NCBI GenBank assembly: GCA_902363675.1
Contig: CABJAV010000011.1
Location: forward strand, 30,773-94,772
Direction of reading: 5' to 3'
Source of the DNA: Lachnospiraceae bacterium
GTDB lineage: Bacteria; Bacillota; Clostridia; Lachnospirales; Lachnospiraceae
DNA length: 64,000 nt
The notes under the pieces were generated by a model that was given only the letters and a program-made list of their open reading frames with translations, had not been told where the DNA came from and made no database searches. Below are positions 1-8,434 of the stretch, one piece after another. Both the position numbers and the translations under genes were made by a program. Numbering within the stretch: the stretch's first letter is position 1; every line of letters starts with the position of its first letter.

Positions 1-369
1 GTTTACTTGCCGGAAGGTGTGTGGTATGATTACTGGACTGGTGAAAAATTAGAGGGTAAGCAGTATCTTCTTCGGGAAGCACCGATTGATGTATGTCCGA
101 TTTACATTAAGGAAGGAAGCATTCTTCCGATGTATGATGTATGTCAGTATGTGGGAGAAAAGCCATATACGACACTGCATCTGCTAACAACACCGGGAGC
201 TGCAACTTATGAGCATTTCCAGGATAACGGAACGGATTATGCCTACGAAGAAGGTGCATACAACCTGTATCAGTTCACTATGGATAAAGATGGAAATGTT
301 GTAACAGACATGCTTCATGAGAATTATCCGAAATATGAATCCATATGTGTGGAAACACTTGGAAAATAG
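1..369 (+). CDS. Glycoside hydrolase family 31, C-terminal end (5' end outside window)
   Basis: The reading frame is open from base 1 and ends at a TAG at 367-369, so only the last 122 residues are visible. The stretch VYLPEGVWYDYWTG near the start is the strand motif that follows the catalytic barrel in GH31 alpha-glucosidases and alpha-xylosidases. It is followed by the beta-rich C-terminal domain (PIYIKEGSILPMY, then a YEDNG-like FQDNGTDYAYEEG). Members of the family cleave alpha-glucosidic or alpha-xylosidic bonds of starch, maltodextrin or xyloglucan oligosaccharides. The catalytic residues lie upstream of the window, so substrate cannot be judged. No signal peptide can be assessed. Confidence 0.85.
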   Translation, partial: VYLPEGVWYDYWTGEKLEGKQYLLREAPIDVCPIYIKEGSILPMYDVCQYVGEKPYTTLHLLTTPGAATYEHFQDNGTDYAYEEGAYNLYQFTMDKDGNVVTDMLHENYPKYESICVETLGK

Positions 370-406
370 GCTGACGCTTGACGTTCAAAGATAGAGGGAT
401 AGATAG

Positions 407-607
407 ATGACAAACAATGCAATTGATATACTGATTCCGTCCGGAATGGTGATTATGTTACTCAGCGTGCTGGTTTTATTTATTCTTGTGATTTTGAGAA
501 ATGACCACATGAAAAAATATCAGGTCATGGCAGTATTATTTGCACTGACCGGATATTCCGGCATGGCACTTGCAGTGATCGGAGTGCTTTATACGCTGGT
601 TTTGTAA
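407..607 (+). CDS. Small two-helix membrane protein, unknown function
   Basis: This 66-residue ORF starts 37 bases after the GH31 stop. The sequence is mostly hydrophobic, with two likely membrane helices (about residues 12-30 and 40-65) separated by a short charged loop (RNDHMKKYQ). That composition is unlikely for a chance frame. A purine-rich stretch (AGAGGGATAG) precedes the ATG. It sits between a glycosidase gene and the promoter of the cobalamin-riboswitch operon. I do not recognise a family. It could be co-transcribed with the glycosidase. Confidence 0.5.
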   Translation: MTNNAIDILIPSGMVIMLLSVLVLFILVILRNDHMKKYQVMAVLFALTGYSGMALAVIGVLYTLVL

Positions 608-614
608 AACATTG

Positions 615-643
615 TTGTAAACAAAAGCTGAATGTGCTAAGAT
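615..643 (+). promoter_or_regulatory. Promoter of the cobalamin-riboswitch operon
   Basis: TTGTAA at 615-620 and TAAGAT at 638-643 are separated by exactly 17 bases, a fair sigma-A promoter. Transcription would begin near 650, directly in front of the riboswitch aptamer. Confidence 0.6.
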
Positions 644-659
644 AGGGAAAGTTTCATAG

Positions 660-860
660 GGAAGATAGTTGGTGTCAGTTGAGACACATCTTAAGATGTG
701 TCTCAACTGGTGAAAAGGGAAACAGGTGCAATTCCTGTACGATCTCGTCACTGTGATTAGGGAGTACACTTCCAAGAGGCGCACTGAACAATGTTTTGTT
801 TGGGAAGGCGGAAGTGATGCGAGGATCTATCAGCCAGGAGACCTGCCAATTATCTGGTAC
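660..860 (+). promoter_or_regulatory. Cobalamin (adenosylcobalamin-type) riboswitch aptamer
   Basis: The leader shows the ordered conserved blocks of the B12 riboswitch: GGTG near 671, GAAAAGGGAAACAGGTG followed by CAATTCCTGTACG (711-744), the GTCACTGTGA block (748-757), the GGAAGGCGGAAGTGATGCGAGGA block (803-825), and the B12-box CAGCCAGGAGACCTGCC at 831-847. An unusually long perfect 17-bp stem (676-709) forms one arm. Family knowledge: ligand binding lowers expression of cobalamin synthesis and uptake genes. The downstream genes encode a CbiK-like chelatase and a BtuFCD-like transporter, which agrees. Confidence 0.93.
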
Positions 861-987
861 AGCACTCTGAACGGATAGCACAATTTCTTTCAGAGAGCAG
901 ATCACGAGTAATTGGTCGTACTGTTTAAGTCAAGGTAATGCAGGCTATTGTTTACCTCTCTTTTGTGATATGATTTAAAGACTGATT

Positions 988-1023
988 GCTCCGTCCGGAA
1001 GTCCCAGATGGAGCTTTTCTTTT
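988..1023 (+). terminator. Intrinsic terminator, riboswitch expression platform
   Basis: GCTCCGTC (988-995) pairs with GATGGAGC (1007-1014), with one G-U pair, followed by TTTTCTTTT. It lies between the aptamer and the first gene and is the likely off-switch used when cobalamin is bound. Confidence 0.8.
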
Positions 1024-1138
1024 GCTATCTATAGATACGTTATGACAGGAAAGCGTGTGATTTCTATGGAATATGTAGCATGAGGTTCAATGTATCGGAA
1101 TTATAAAGATATTCTGATACGCAGGAAAAGGAGAAATT

Positions 1139-2746
1139 ATGAAGAAAAAGACACTTGCACTGTTTCTGTCATGTGCGCTTGCAGTAAGTATGCTCAGCGG
1201 ATGTGGAAGCAAAGACAAAGACACAAAGGAAGCTACGGAGAGCTCACAGGCATCCGAGACAGATGATCAGGCAGCGGCAGATGAAGTTGCAAAACTGATC
1301 GATGACATTTATGTACAGGAGAGAACCGATAAGACAGACGAGCAGTGTGCAGCAGCAAAAGCAGCATGGGATAAGCTGACAGATGCACAGAAACAGCTCG
1401 TAGAGGGAGAGAATGCAGATCCTGATTATTTCGGAAGAGATACCGGAGATGCTTCCAAGGATGATCCTTTGAACGCAGATGATATTGGAGAGAACGAAAT
1501 TCTCGTCGTAAGCTTTGGTACTTCTTTCAACGATAGCCGTGTTGCTGATATCGGTGGTGTTGAGAAAGCAATTCAGGAAGCAAATCCGGATTGGTCTGTA
1601 AGACGTGCATTTACTGCACAGATCATCATCAATCATGTACAGGCAAGAGATAATGAGAAGATCGATAACGTAGATCAGGCATTACAGAGAGCTGTTGACA
1701 ATGGCGTTAAGAATCTTGTCATCCAGCCAACACACCTGATGCATGGTGCAGAGTATGACGAGCTTGTTGGGGAACTCGAGGCATACAAGGACAAATTTGA
1801 AAAAGTTGTCGTTGCTGAACCTTTATTAGGAGAAGTTGGTGCAGACGCTACAGAAATTAATGCAGATAAGAAAGCCGTAGCAGAAGATATTACAGCAGAG
1901 GCTGTAAAGACTGCCGGATATGATTCTTTGGATGATGCAAAAGAAGATAGTACTGCATTTGTATTTATGGGCCATGGTACATCCCATACAGCAAAGGTCA
2001 GCTACAGCCAGATGTCTGCACAGATGCAGCAGCTTGGATATGACAACGTATTCATTGGAACTGTAGAAGGTGAGCCGGAAGAGACTGCATGTGAGAACGT
2101 CATTAATGCAGTAAAAGAGGCTGGTTACAAAAAAGTAATTCTTCGTCCGCTTATGGTTGTTGCCGGAGACCACGCAAACAACGATATGGCAGGCGATGAT
2201 GACGATTCATGGAAGAGCCAGTTTACAGCAAGTGGCAATTTCGACAATATCGATACACAGATTGCTGGACTGGGCGAAATCGAAGCAATCCAGAAGATTT
2301 ATGTTGAGCATACAAAGAATGCGATTAAATCTCTGGGCAAGGTTTCCAAATCTGCTTCTGCAAGTGCAAGTGATGCACTTGCAGACGGCACCTATGCCGC
2401 AAAGTTTAATACAGACAGTGGAATGTTTCATGTAAATGAAGCGAATGATGGATGTGGAACACTGACCGTAAAAGATGGAAAGATGACCATTCATATCAGC
2501 CTTGTATCAAAGAAGATTATTAATCTCTTTGTTGGAACAGCAGCAGATGCCGCAAAAGACGGAGCAAAATTACTTGAGCCAACAACCGACACTGTAAAAT
2601 ACAGCGACGGAACAACAGAAGAAGTATATGGATTTGATGTTCCGGTTGAAGCATTGGATCAGGAGTTTGATCTTGCAATTCTTGGAACCAAAGGAACATG
2701 GTATGACCATAAAGTCAGTGTTTCTGATCCGCAAGCAACAAAATAG
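1139..2746 (+). CDS. cbiK: Exported CbiK-type cobalt chelatase lipoprotein with C-terminal NEAT-like domain
   Basis: The protein has 535 residues. Residues 1-22 form a lipoprotein signal ending in LSGC (lipidated Cys22), so the mature protein sits on the outer face of the membrane. Residues about 110-395 match CbiK, the anaerobic sirohydrochlorin cobaltochelatase. Both catalytic histidine regions are present: FMGHGTSH (His279) and VAGDHANNDMAGDDDDSW (His345). A charged region of about 60 residues precedes it. After a Ser/Ala linker, residues about 415-530 form a beta-rich domain beginning LADGTY that resembles the N-terminal domain of the next gene product. Cytoplasmic CbiK is about 260 residues, so this is a large extended form. 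It leads the riboswitch operon. Export suggests work on extracellular tetrapyrroles or metal rather than intracellular B12 synthesis; that is inference. Confidence 0.9.
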   Translation: MKKKTLALFLSCALAVSMLSGCGSKDKDTKEATESSQASETDDQAAADEVAKLIDDIYVQERTDKTDEQCAAAKAAWDKLTDAQKQLVEGENADPDYFGRDTGDASKDDPLNADDIGENEILVVSFGTSFNDSRVADIGGVEKAIQEANPDWSVRRAFTAQIIINHVQARDNEKIDNVDQALQRAVDNGVKNLVIQPTHLMHGAEYDELVGELEAYKDKFEKVVVAEPLLGEVGADATEINADKKAVAEDITAEAVKTAGYDSLDDAKEDSTAFVFMGHGTSHTAKVSYSQMSAQMQQLGYDNVFIGTVEGEPEETACENVINAVKEAGYKKVILRPLMVVAGDHANNDMAGDDDDSWKSQFTASGNFDNIDTQIAGLGEIEAIQKIYVEHTKNAIKSLGKVSKSASASASDALADGTYAAKFNTDSGMFHVNEANDGCGTLTVKDGKMTIHISLVSKKIINLFVGTAADAAKDGAKLLEPTTDTVKYSDGTTEEVYGFDVPVEALDQEFDLAILGTKGTWYDHKVSVSDPQATK

Positions 2747-2767
2747 TCAAAGGAATTTATCAATATT

Positions 2768-4255
2768 ATGAGAAAGAAAATCATAACAATCGCATCTTTA
2801 TGTGTGGCCGGTATGCTTTTATGTGCATGCGGGACAAAGAATAACAAGGTGGAGACACAGACCCAGACGCAGCAGCAGACCGAGAGTGAAGCGGCAACTT
2901 TAGCTGACGGAGAATATACCGTAAATGTGACACTTGAGGGAGGAAGCGGCAGAGCGACTGTGGATTCCGAGGCGAAAGTCAAAGTCACGGATGGACAGGC
3001 ATATGCGACGATTGTCTGGAGCAGTACGCATTATGATTACATGCTGGTAGATGATCAGAAGTATGAGAATGAAAATGAAGGTGGCAATTCTACATTCACA
3101 TTCCCAATTTCCGGAGTTCCATGCAAGATGGATGTCGTGGGTGATACAACTGCGATGAGTACGCCGCATGAGATTGATTATACATTGACATTTTCTTTTC
3201 CGGAGGACGTTAGTTTTAACGACCTCGACTGTACCGGGCATATGGAACTTGCCTATGCGGATCAGTTTCAGATAGATACATATGGAAACTATAAGCTTAT
3301 TACGATCGTGGACAACGGTCGTTTTTTGCTTGTACCGGCAGGTGTCGCAGTGCCGACCGGTCTGCCTTCGGATGTGATAGTGTTACAGCAGCCGCTGACC
3401 AATGTATATCTGGTATCGAGCGCAGTCATGGATCTCGTCTGTGAGATCGACGGACTGTCGAATGTGAAATATACAGCACTGAAAGAAAAGGACTGGTATG
3501 TACAAAAAGCGGCCGATGCAATGAAGTCCGGAGATCTGATCTATGCAGGAAAATACAGTGCGCCGGATTATGAGCTGCTGCTTGCCGGAGGATGTAAGTT
3601 TGCAGTTGAAAATACCATGATCTCCCACAATCCGGAAGTAAAAGAAAAACTGGAAGAGCTGGGAATGAAGGTATTTGTGGAGCGCTCCAGCTATGAGAAG
3701 CATCCGCTGGGACGGCTGGAATGGATCAAACTTTTTGGCGTACTGTTCGGAAAGGAACAGCAGGCCAAAGCGTATTTTGATGCGCAGGTAGAGCGGGTCA
3801 AGCCGATTTTGGAGAAGGAAAACACAGGAAAAACCGTAGCATTTTTTGCAGTGTCTTCCGACGGAACGATCACGGTTCGAAAAACAAATGATTATGTGGC
3901 CTCTATGATTGGTCTTGCCGGCGGAAATTATTCCCTGGGCGGCTATACGGATGGGGAGAAAAATGCACTTTCCACCATGAAAATGCAGATGGAAGATTTT
4001 TATGCGGCAGAAAAGGATGCGGATATTCTCATTTACAATGGCACAATCGAGGGTGAACTGAAAACCGTCGATGAACTGATAAAGAAAAACAGTCTGTTTG
4101 CTGATTTCAAAGCGGTAAAAAACGGTCAGGTCTATACAACCGGAAGTAATTTCTATCAGCAGTCCACAGGAACCTGTGATTTTATCGAAGACTTGAACAA
4201 AATACTTACGGGTGATGCGGATACTTCCTACCGTTTTCTGAAAAAGATTGAATAG
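2768..4255 (+). CDS. ABC transporter substrate-binding lipoprotein, BtuF/FepB fold, with N-terminal NEAT-like domain
   Basis: The protein has 495 residues, starting 21 bases after cbiK. A lipoprotein signal ends in LLCAC (about Cys20). Residues about 42-155 begin LADGEY and form the same kind of beta domain found at the C-terminus of the CbiK-like neighbour. Residues about 165-495 have the pattern of the periplasmic-binding family of cobalamin, haem and siderophore transporters (Peripla_BP_2): ITIVDNGRFLLVP, a long bridging helix region, YAGKYSAPDYELLLAGGCKFAVEN and later NADILIYNG-like strands. Riboswitch control favours a corrinoid or cobalt-bearing ligand. A haem or iron-siderophore ligand cannot be excluded. 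Confidence 0.87.
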   Translation: MRKKIITIASLCVAGMLLCACGTKNNKVETQTQTQQQTESEAATLADGEYTVNVTLEGGSGRATVDSEAKVKVTDGQAYATIVWSSTHYDYMLVDDQKYENENEGGNSTFTFPISGVPCKMDVVGDTTAMSTPHEIDYTLTFSFPEDVSFNDLDCTGHMELAYADQFQIDTYGNYKLITIVDNGRFLLVPAGVAVPTGLPSDVIVLQQPLTNVYLVSSAVMDLVCEIDGLSNVKYTALKEKDWYVQKAADAMKSGDLIYAGKYSAPDYELLLAGGCKFAVENTMISHNPEVKEKLEELGMKVFVERSSYEKHPLGRLEWIKLFGVLFGKEQQAKAYFDAQVERVKPILEKENTGKTVAFFAVSSDGTITVRKTNDYVASMIGLAGGNYSLGGYTDGEKNALSTMKMQMEDFYAAEKDADILIYNGTIEGELKTVDELIKKNSLFADFKAVKNGQVYTTGSNFYQQSTGTCDFIEDLNKILTGDADTSYRFLKKIE

Positions 4256-4288
4256 GTACAAATAATCATTATTAAAAGGAGTGCACCT

Positions 4289-5305
4289 ATGGCACAAAAG
4301 AATCGTAAAACAAGATATATAATTGCATTTGCAGCGATGATCGTGTTGCTTGTGTTGCTTTTTTGCTGGAATGTAGGGGCAGGAAGTGTGGAGATGTCGT
4401 TGACCGATTTTGTACATTTGATGCAAAAGCGGGATGCCGATGACACCTTGTATCAGATTGTATGGAAAATACGTCTTCCCCGCATCCTTGCGGCGATTCT
4501 TCTTGGCGGAGCGTTGTCCGTTTCCGGCTTTTTGCTCCAGAGCTTTTTTCAGAATCCCATTGCGGGACCATATGTGCTGGGAATTTCATCAGGGGCAAAG
4601 CTTGTTGTGGCGCTTGTCATGATTTTTTTGCTGGGACAAGGCATCAATATCAGTTCGTTTGGCATGGTGGCGTCGGCTTTTGTGGGATCGCTTCTTGCCA
4701 TGAGTTTTGTACTTCTCATTTCGTTTCGCGTTTCGCGGATGTCTCTGCTTGTAGTGTGCGGTATCATGATCGGATACATTTGTTCCGCAATTACAGATTT
4801 TTGCGTGACGTTCGCGGATGACTCGAATATCGTGAATCTGCATAACTGGTCCATGGGAAGTTTCTCCGGTATGACATGGGACAATATCCGGATGATGGCA
4901 GTGCTTGTAGGAATCACGATTGTTATTACGTTTCTTCTTGCAAAGCCGATCGGTGCGTATCAGCTGGGAGAATCCTATGCGCGCAACATGGGAGTCAATG
5001 TCAAGGCACTTCGCGTTGCATTGATTCTGTTGTCCAGTTTATTGTCTGCCTGCGTCACGGCATTTGCCGGTCCGATTTCTTTTGTAGGAATCGCGGTTCC
5101 ACATCTGGTTCGGATGGCAACAAAGACAGCCAAACCGCTGATTCTGATTCCGGGCTGTTTTCTTGCCGGTGCAGTAATTACCCTGTTCTGTGACGGAATT
5201 GCAAGGACGGTGTTTGCACCGACGGAAATCAGTATCAGTTCTGTGACAGCAGTCTTTTTGGTACCGGTAGTTATCGTGGCGATGTTGCGGAAACAGAATC
5301 GATGA
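4289..5305 (+). CDS. FecCD/BtuC-family ABC transporter permease
   Basis: The protein has 338 residues with about ten hydrophobic helices, typical in length for FecCD permeases. Recognisable family stretches are LPRILAAILLGGALSVSGFLLQ near residue 65 and CAFAGPISFVGIAVPHLVR-like sequence near residue 260 (VTAFAGPISFVGIAVPHLVR). The start has a good AAAAGGAG ribosome binding site. It lies 33 bases after the binding protein and 15 before the ATPase, completing a BtuCD-like importer. The substrate is inferred from the riboswitch to be a corrinoid. Confidence 0.92.
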   Translation: MAQKNRKTRYIIAFAAMIVLLVLLFCWNVGAGSVEMSLTDFVHLMQKRDADDTLYQIVWKIRLPRILAAILLGGALSVSGFLLQSFFQNPIAGPYVLGISSGAKLVVALVMIFLLGQGINISSFGMVASAFVGSLLAMSFVLLISFRVSRMSLLVVCGIMIGYICSAITDFCVTFADDSNIVNLHNWSMGSFSGMTWDNIRMMAVLVGITIVITFLLAKPIGAYQLGESYARNMGVNVKALRVALILLSSLLSACVTAFAGPISFVGIAVPHLVRMATKTAKPLILIPGCFLAGAVITLFCDGIARTVFAPTEISISSVTAVFLVPVVIVAMLRKQNR

Positions 5306-5320
5306 TGAGGTGATCAGAGA

Positions 5321-6448
5321 ATGGATGAAAACAGCAATTTCAGAAAAGAAAACGAGGGAGAATTTTCTGCCTTTTCGACGGAGCATCTTACGGTAGGATA
5401 TGATAAAATGCCGTTGATCAAAGATGTGAATCTGCAGGTACGGCCGGGCGAAATCCTTACGCTGATCGGACCGAATGGTTCCGGTAAATCCACTATTTTA
5501 AAAACAATTACACGGCAGTTGAAGCAGATTGGTGGTACGGTATATCTGGGAAAAGAGACGATGCGTGGTATGGGGGACAATGAAGTTTCCCGGAGATTAT
5601 CCATGGTCATGACGGAGCGCGTCCGGACGGAACTGATGAGCGGACGGGAAGTTGTAGCATCGGGGCGTTATCCATATACGGGGCGGTTGGGAATTTTGTC
5701 CCCGGAGGACTGGGAGAAAGTCGATGAGGCAATTGCACTGGTACATGCGAAAGAAGTGCAGGAGCAGGATTTTATGAAGATCAGTGATGGACAAAGGCAG
5801 CGTCTGATGCTTGCGCGCGCCATTGCGCAGGACACGAAGATTCTTGTGCTGGATGAGCCGACATCCTATCTGGATATGGGATTTAAGCTGGACATTCTGG
5901 CGAATATCCGTCTGCTTGCAAGAGAACGCAATCTTGCAATCGTCATGTCACTTCATGAACTTGACCTTGCGCAGAAGATATCCGATACGATTGCATGCGT
6001 AAAAGGGGATCGGATCGATCGCATCGGCACACCGGAAGAAATCTTTGCGGGAGACTATGTGCAGAAGCTGTATGGCGTGGCAAAGGAAAATTTTGATCCA
6101 CTCACCGGACAGGTGTTTTTTCCGAAAAATGCACAGGCGCCGAAAGTGTTTGTCATTGGTGGAGGCGGTGCGGGGATTCCGGTATATCATTGCCTGCAAA
6201 GACAGAATATTCCGTTTGCGGCAGGCATACTTCAGGAAAATGATGTGGAATTTGCAGCAGCAAAGGCGATGGCAGTACAACTTGTGTGGGAGAGAGCCTT
6301 TTACCCGATCGATGAAAAAAAGGTGTGGGAAGCAAAGAAAATTATGGATTCATGTAGCAAATGTATCTGTGCAGTGGAACAGTTTGGTCCGTTAAATGAG
6401 GCAAACCGGCAACTGGCAGAGTATGCAAAAGGGCTGCAATTTTTATGA
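5321..6448 (+). CDS. BtuD/FecE-type ABC transporter ATPase with extra C-terminal domain
   Basis: The protein has 375 residues. Residues about 20-255 are an ABC ATPase with Walker A LIGPNGSGKST, a signature loop reading ISDGQRQR (SDGQ in place of SGGQ) and Walker B ILVLDEPTSYLD, followed by the switch histidine region MSLHELDLA. Residues about 268-375 form an additional domain starting KVFVIGGGGAGIPVY, with a glycine-rich turn suggesting a Rossmann-like nucleotide-binding fold and a Cys pair (SCSKCIC). Typical FecE/BtuD proteins end near residue 255, so this extension is notable. It is the last gene of the riboswitch operon. No terminator with a T-tract is evident behind it. Confidence 0.9.
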   Translation: MDENSNFRKENEGEFSAFSTEHLTVGYDKMPLIKDVNLQVRPGEILTLIGPNGSGKSTILKTITRQLKQIGGTVYLGKETMRGMGDNEVSRRLSMVMTERVRTELMSGREVVASGRYPYTGRLGILSPEDWEKVDEAIALVHAKEVQEQDFMKISDGQRQRLMLARAIAQDTKILVLDEPTSYLDMGFKLDILANIRLLARERNLAIVMSLHELDLAQKISDTIACVKGDRIDRIGTPEEIFAGDYVQKLYGVAKENFDPLTGQVFFPKNAQAPKVFVIGGGGAGIPVYHCLQRQNIPFAAGILQENDVEFAAAKAMAVQLVWERAFYPIDEKKVWEAKKIMDSCSKCICAVEQFGPLNEANRQLAEYAKGLQFL

Positions 6449-6507
6449 ATTTGTCGAAAATGAGCGAAATCCAATGCAATTTTTTAAGTATTTAAGTACT
6501 TCTGACA

Positions 6508-6536
6508 TTGAACTTGAAGGCAATTAATAGTATAAT
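6508..6536 (+). promoter_or_regulatory. Promoter of pgi
   Basis: TTGAAC (6508-6513) and a perfect TATAAT (6531-6536) have a 17-base spacer, 58 bases before the pgi start. Confidence 0.75.
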
Positions 6537-6593
6537 TTAGGACGATTGAGGAAATAAATGAATGAAATAATTAATAATAAGGAGGAAACTATA

Positions 6594-8174
6594 ATGGTTA
6601 CCTGGAACAACTTAGATACTCTTGATTCTTTTGATAAGCTTTCAAAAGTAGAGCGTGTAAACCTTGCAGAGGTTATGTCCGGTGAGAACGGAGCAAACCG
6701 TGTAAAGAATTACAGCGTTCCGATGGCAGAGGGATTTACCTATAATTATGCCGCAAAAGCTGTAGATGACAATGTATTGGATGCTCTCGTAAAATTGGCA
6801 GAAGAAGCACAACTTGCAGAGAAATTTGAGGAACTTTACAATGGTGCAGTGATCAATACCGGTGAGAACCGTCTCGTTCTTCATCAGCTGACTCGTGGAC
6901 AGTTAGGCAATGCAGTAGTTGCTGATGGCGTGGACAAGCGCAAGTTCTACGTTGAGCAGCAGCAGAGAATCGCTGATTTTGCAAACAAAGTACATGCAGG
7001 TGAGATCACAAACGCAGCAGGCGAGAAGTTCACAACAGTTGTTCAGATCGGTATCGGTGGTAGTGACCTTGGCCCTCGTGCTATGTATCTGGCACTTGAA
7101 AACTGGGCAAAGAAAAATAATACATTCAAGATGGAAGCAAAATTCATCAGCAACGTAGATCCTGATGATGCAGCAGCAGTACTGAACTCTGTTGATGTAG
7201 CACATTCTATCTTCGTACTTGTTTCCAAATCAGGTACAACACTTGAGACTTTAACAAATGAGTCATTCGTAAAAGACGCATTAAAGAAAGCAGGACTGGA
7301 TGCATCCAAGCATATGATCGCTGTAACAAGTGAGACATCTCCTCTGGCAAAGAGTGATGATTATCTTGCAGCATTCTTCATGGATGATTACATTGGTGGC
7401 CGCTATTCTTCTACATCCGCAGTTGGTGGAGCAGTGCTTTCTCTGGCATTCGGACCGGACGTATTCGCACAGTTCTTAGAGGGTGCAGCAGCAGAAGATA
7501 AGCTTTCTGCAAATAAGGATGTCTTAAAGAACCCTGAAATGCTTGATGCATTGATCGGTGTATATGAGCGCAACGTATTGGGATACCCAAGTACAGCCGT
7601 TCTTCCATATTCACAGGCATTGAACCGTTTCCCTGCACACTTACAGCAGGTAGATATGGAGTCTAACGGTAAATCCGTTAACCGTTTTGGTGAGCCGGTA
7701 AATTATCCGACCGGACCAGTGATCTTTGGTGAGCCTGGAACAAACGGACAGCATTCCTTCTATCAGTTGCTTCATCAGGGAACAGATATCGTGCCTCTTC
7801 AGTTTGTTGGATTCAAGAACAGCCAGATCGGTACAGATGTTGTGATTCAGGACAGCACAAGCCAGCAGAAGCTCTGCGCAAACGTTGCAGCACAGATCGT
7901 TGCCTTTGCATGCGGTAAAGAAGATGAGAACCGTAACAAGAACTTCGAAGGTGGACGTCCATCCAGCATTATTATCGGAGACAGCGTAAATCCGAAGTCT
8001 CTGGGTGCATTACTTGCACACTTTGAGAACAAGATTATGTTCCAGGGATTCTTATGGAATGTAAACAGCTTCGATCAGGAAGGTGTTCAGCTTGGTAAAG
8101 TACTGGCAAAACGTGTACTTGCACATGAGACAGATGGTGCATTAAAAGAGTTCAGTGATTTATTGAACATCTAG
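6594..8174 (+). CDS. pgi: Glucose-6-phosphate isomerase
   Basis: Pgi interconverts glucose 6-phosphate and fructose 6-phosphate in glycolysis, in the cytoplasm. I place the start at 6594, because AAGGAGG lies at 6579-6585, 8 bases before this ATG; the frame is also open from an ATG at 6558 but that has no good site. The product has 526 residues. It carries the sugar-phosphate isomerase motifs GIGGSDLGPRAMY, VSKSGTTLETLTNE, GGRYSSTSAVGG and the GTNGQHSFYQLLHQGT stretch that contributes catalytic residues. It is monocistronic, with its own promoter and terminator, and its codon use is that of a highly expressed gene. Confidence 0.95.
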   Translation: MVTWNNLDTLDSFDKLSKVERVNLAEVMSGENGANRVKNYSVPMAEGFTYNYAAKAVDDNVLDALVKLAEEAQLAEKFEELYNGAVINTGENRLVLHQLTRGQLGNAVVADGVDKRKFYVEQQQRIADFANKVHAGEITNAAGEKFTTVVQIGIGGSDLGPRAMYLALENWAKKNNTFKMEAKFISNVDPDDAAAVLNSVDVAHSIFVLVSKSGTTLETLTNESFVKDALKKAGLDASKHMIAVTSETSPLAKSDDYLAAFFMDDYIGGRYSSTSAVGGAVLSLAFGPDVFAQFLEGAAAEDKLSANKDVLKNPEMLDALIGVYERNVLGYPSTAVLPYSQALNRFPAHLQQVDMESNGKSVNRFGEPVNYPTGPVIFGEPGTNGQHSFYQLLHQGTDIVPLQFVGFKNSQIGTDVVIQDSTSQQKLCANVAAQIVAFACGKEDENRNKNFEGGRPSSIIIGDSVNPKSLGALLAHFENKIMFQGFLWNVNSFDQEGVQLGKVLAKRVLAHETDGALKEFSDLLNI

Positions 8175-8226
8175 TAAACGTTTATACATTAACCAGACCC
8201 GATAATAAATGAAATATATAATAACA

Positions 8227-8270
8227 AACCCGCATTTTCAGTCCGTCAGGATTGAGGATGCGGGTTTTTT
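8227..8270 (+). terminator. Intrinsic terminator of pgi
   Basis: AACCCGCAT pairs with ATGCGGGTT around a 26-base interior that is partly paired, followed by a T-tract. Confidence 0.85.
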
Positions 8271-8325
8271 GTGTGGAAATGGAATGTAAAAATATTGTGC
8301 AAATAGTAGAAATTTAAGGTCATAG

Positions 8326-8354
8326 TTGAAAATAATTGTAAAATTTGATATTAT
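8326..8354 (+). promoter_or_regulatory. Promoter of the exported PPC-domain gene
   Basis: TTGAAA (8326-8331) and TATTAT (8349-8354) are separated by 17 bases in AT-rich DNA, 80 bases before the gene. Confidence 0.65.
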
Positions 8355-8365
8355 GAAGAAAATAT

Positions 8366-8391
8366 ATTGTAATTAATAGAATAATTACAAT
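8366..8391 (+). other. Leader hairpin upstream of the exported PPC-domain gene
   Basis: ATTGTAATTA (8366-8375) is perfectly repeated inverted as TAATTACAAT (8382-8391) across a 6-base loop. It starts about 12 bases after the -10 box, so it is either an operator near the transcription start or a 5' stabilising hairpin. No T-tract follows. Confidence 0.5.
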
Positions 8392-8434
8392 AAAGAAATT
8401 TTGGTGCGTTGAAGAACGGAAAGGAGAACAGATT

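Noticed and set aside
3383..4426. Long minus-strand ORF of 347 codons opposite the substrate-binding lipoprotein gene
   Set aside because: Its protein is Cys/His/Ile-rich with no family pattern and lies fully opposite a clear lipoprotein and permease gene, so it is a mirror of strong coding bias.
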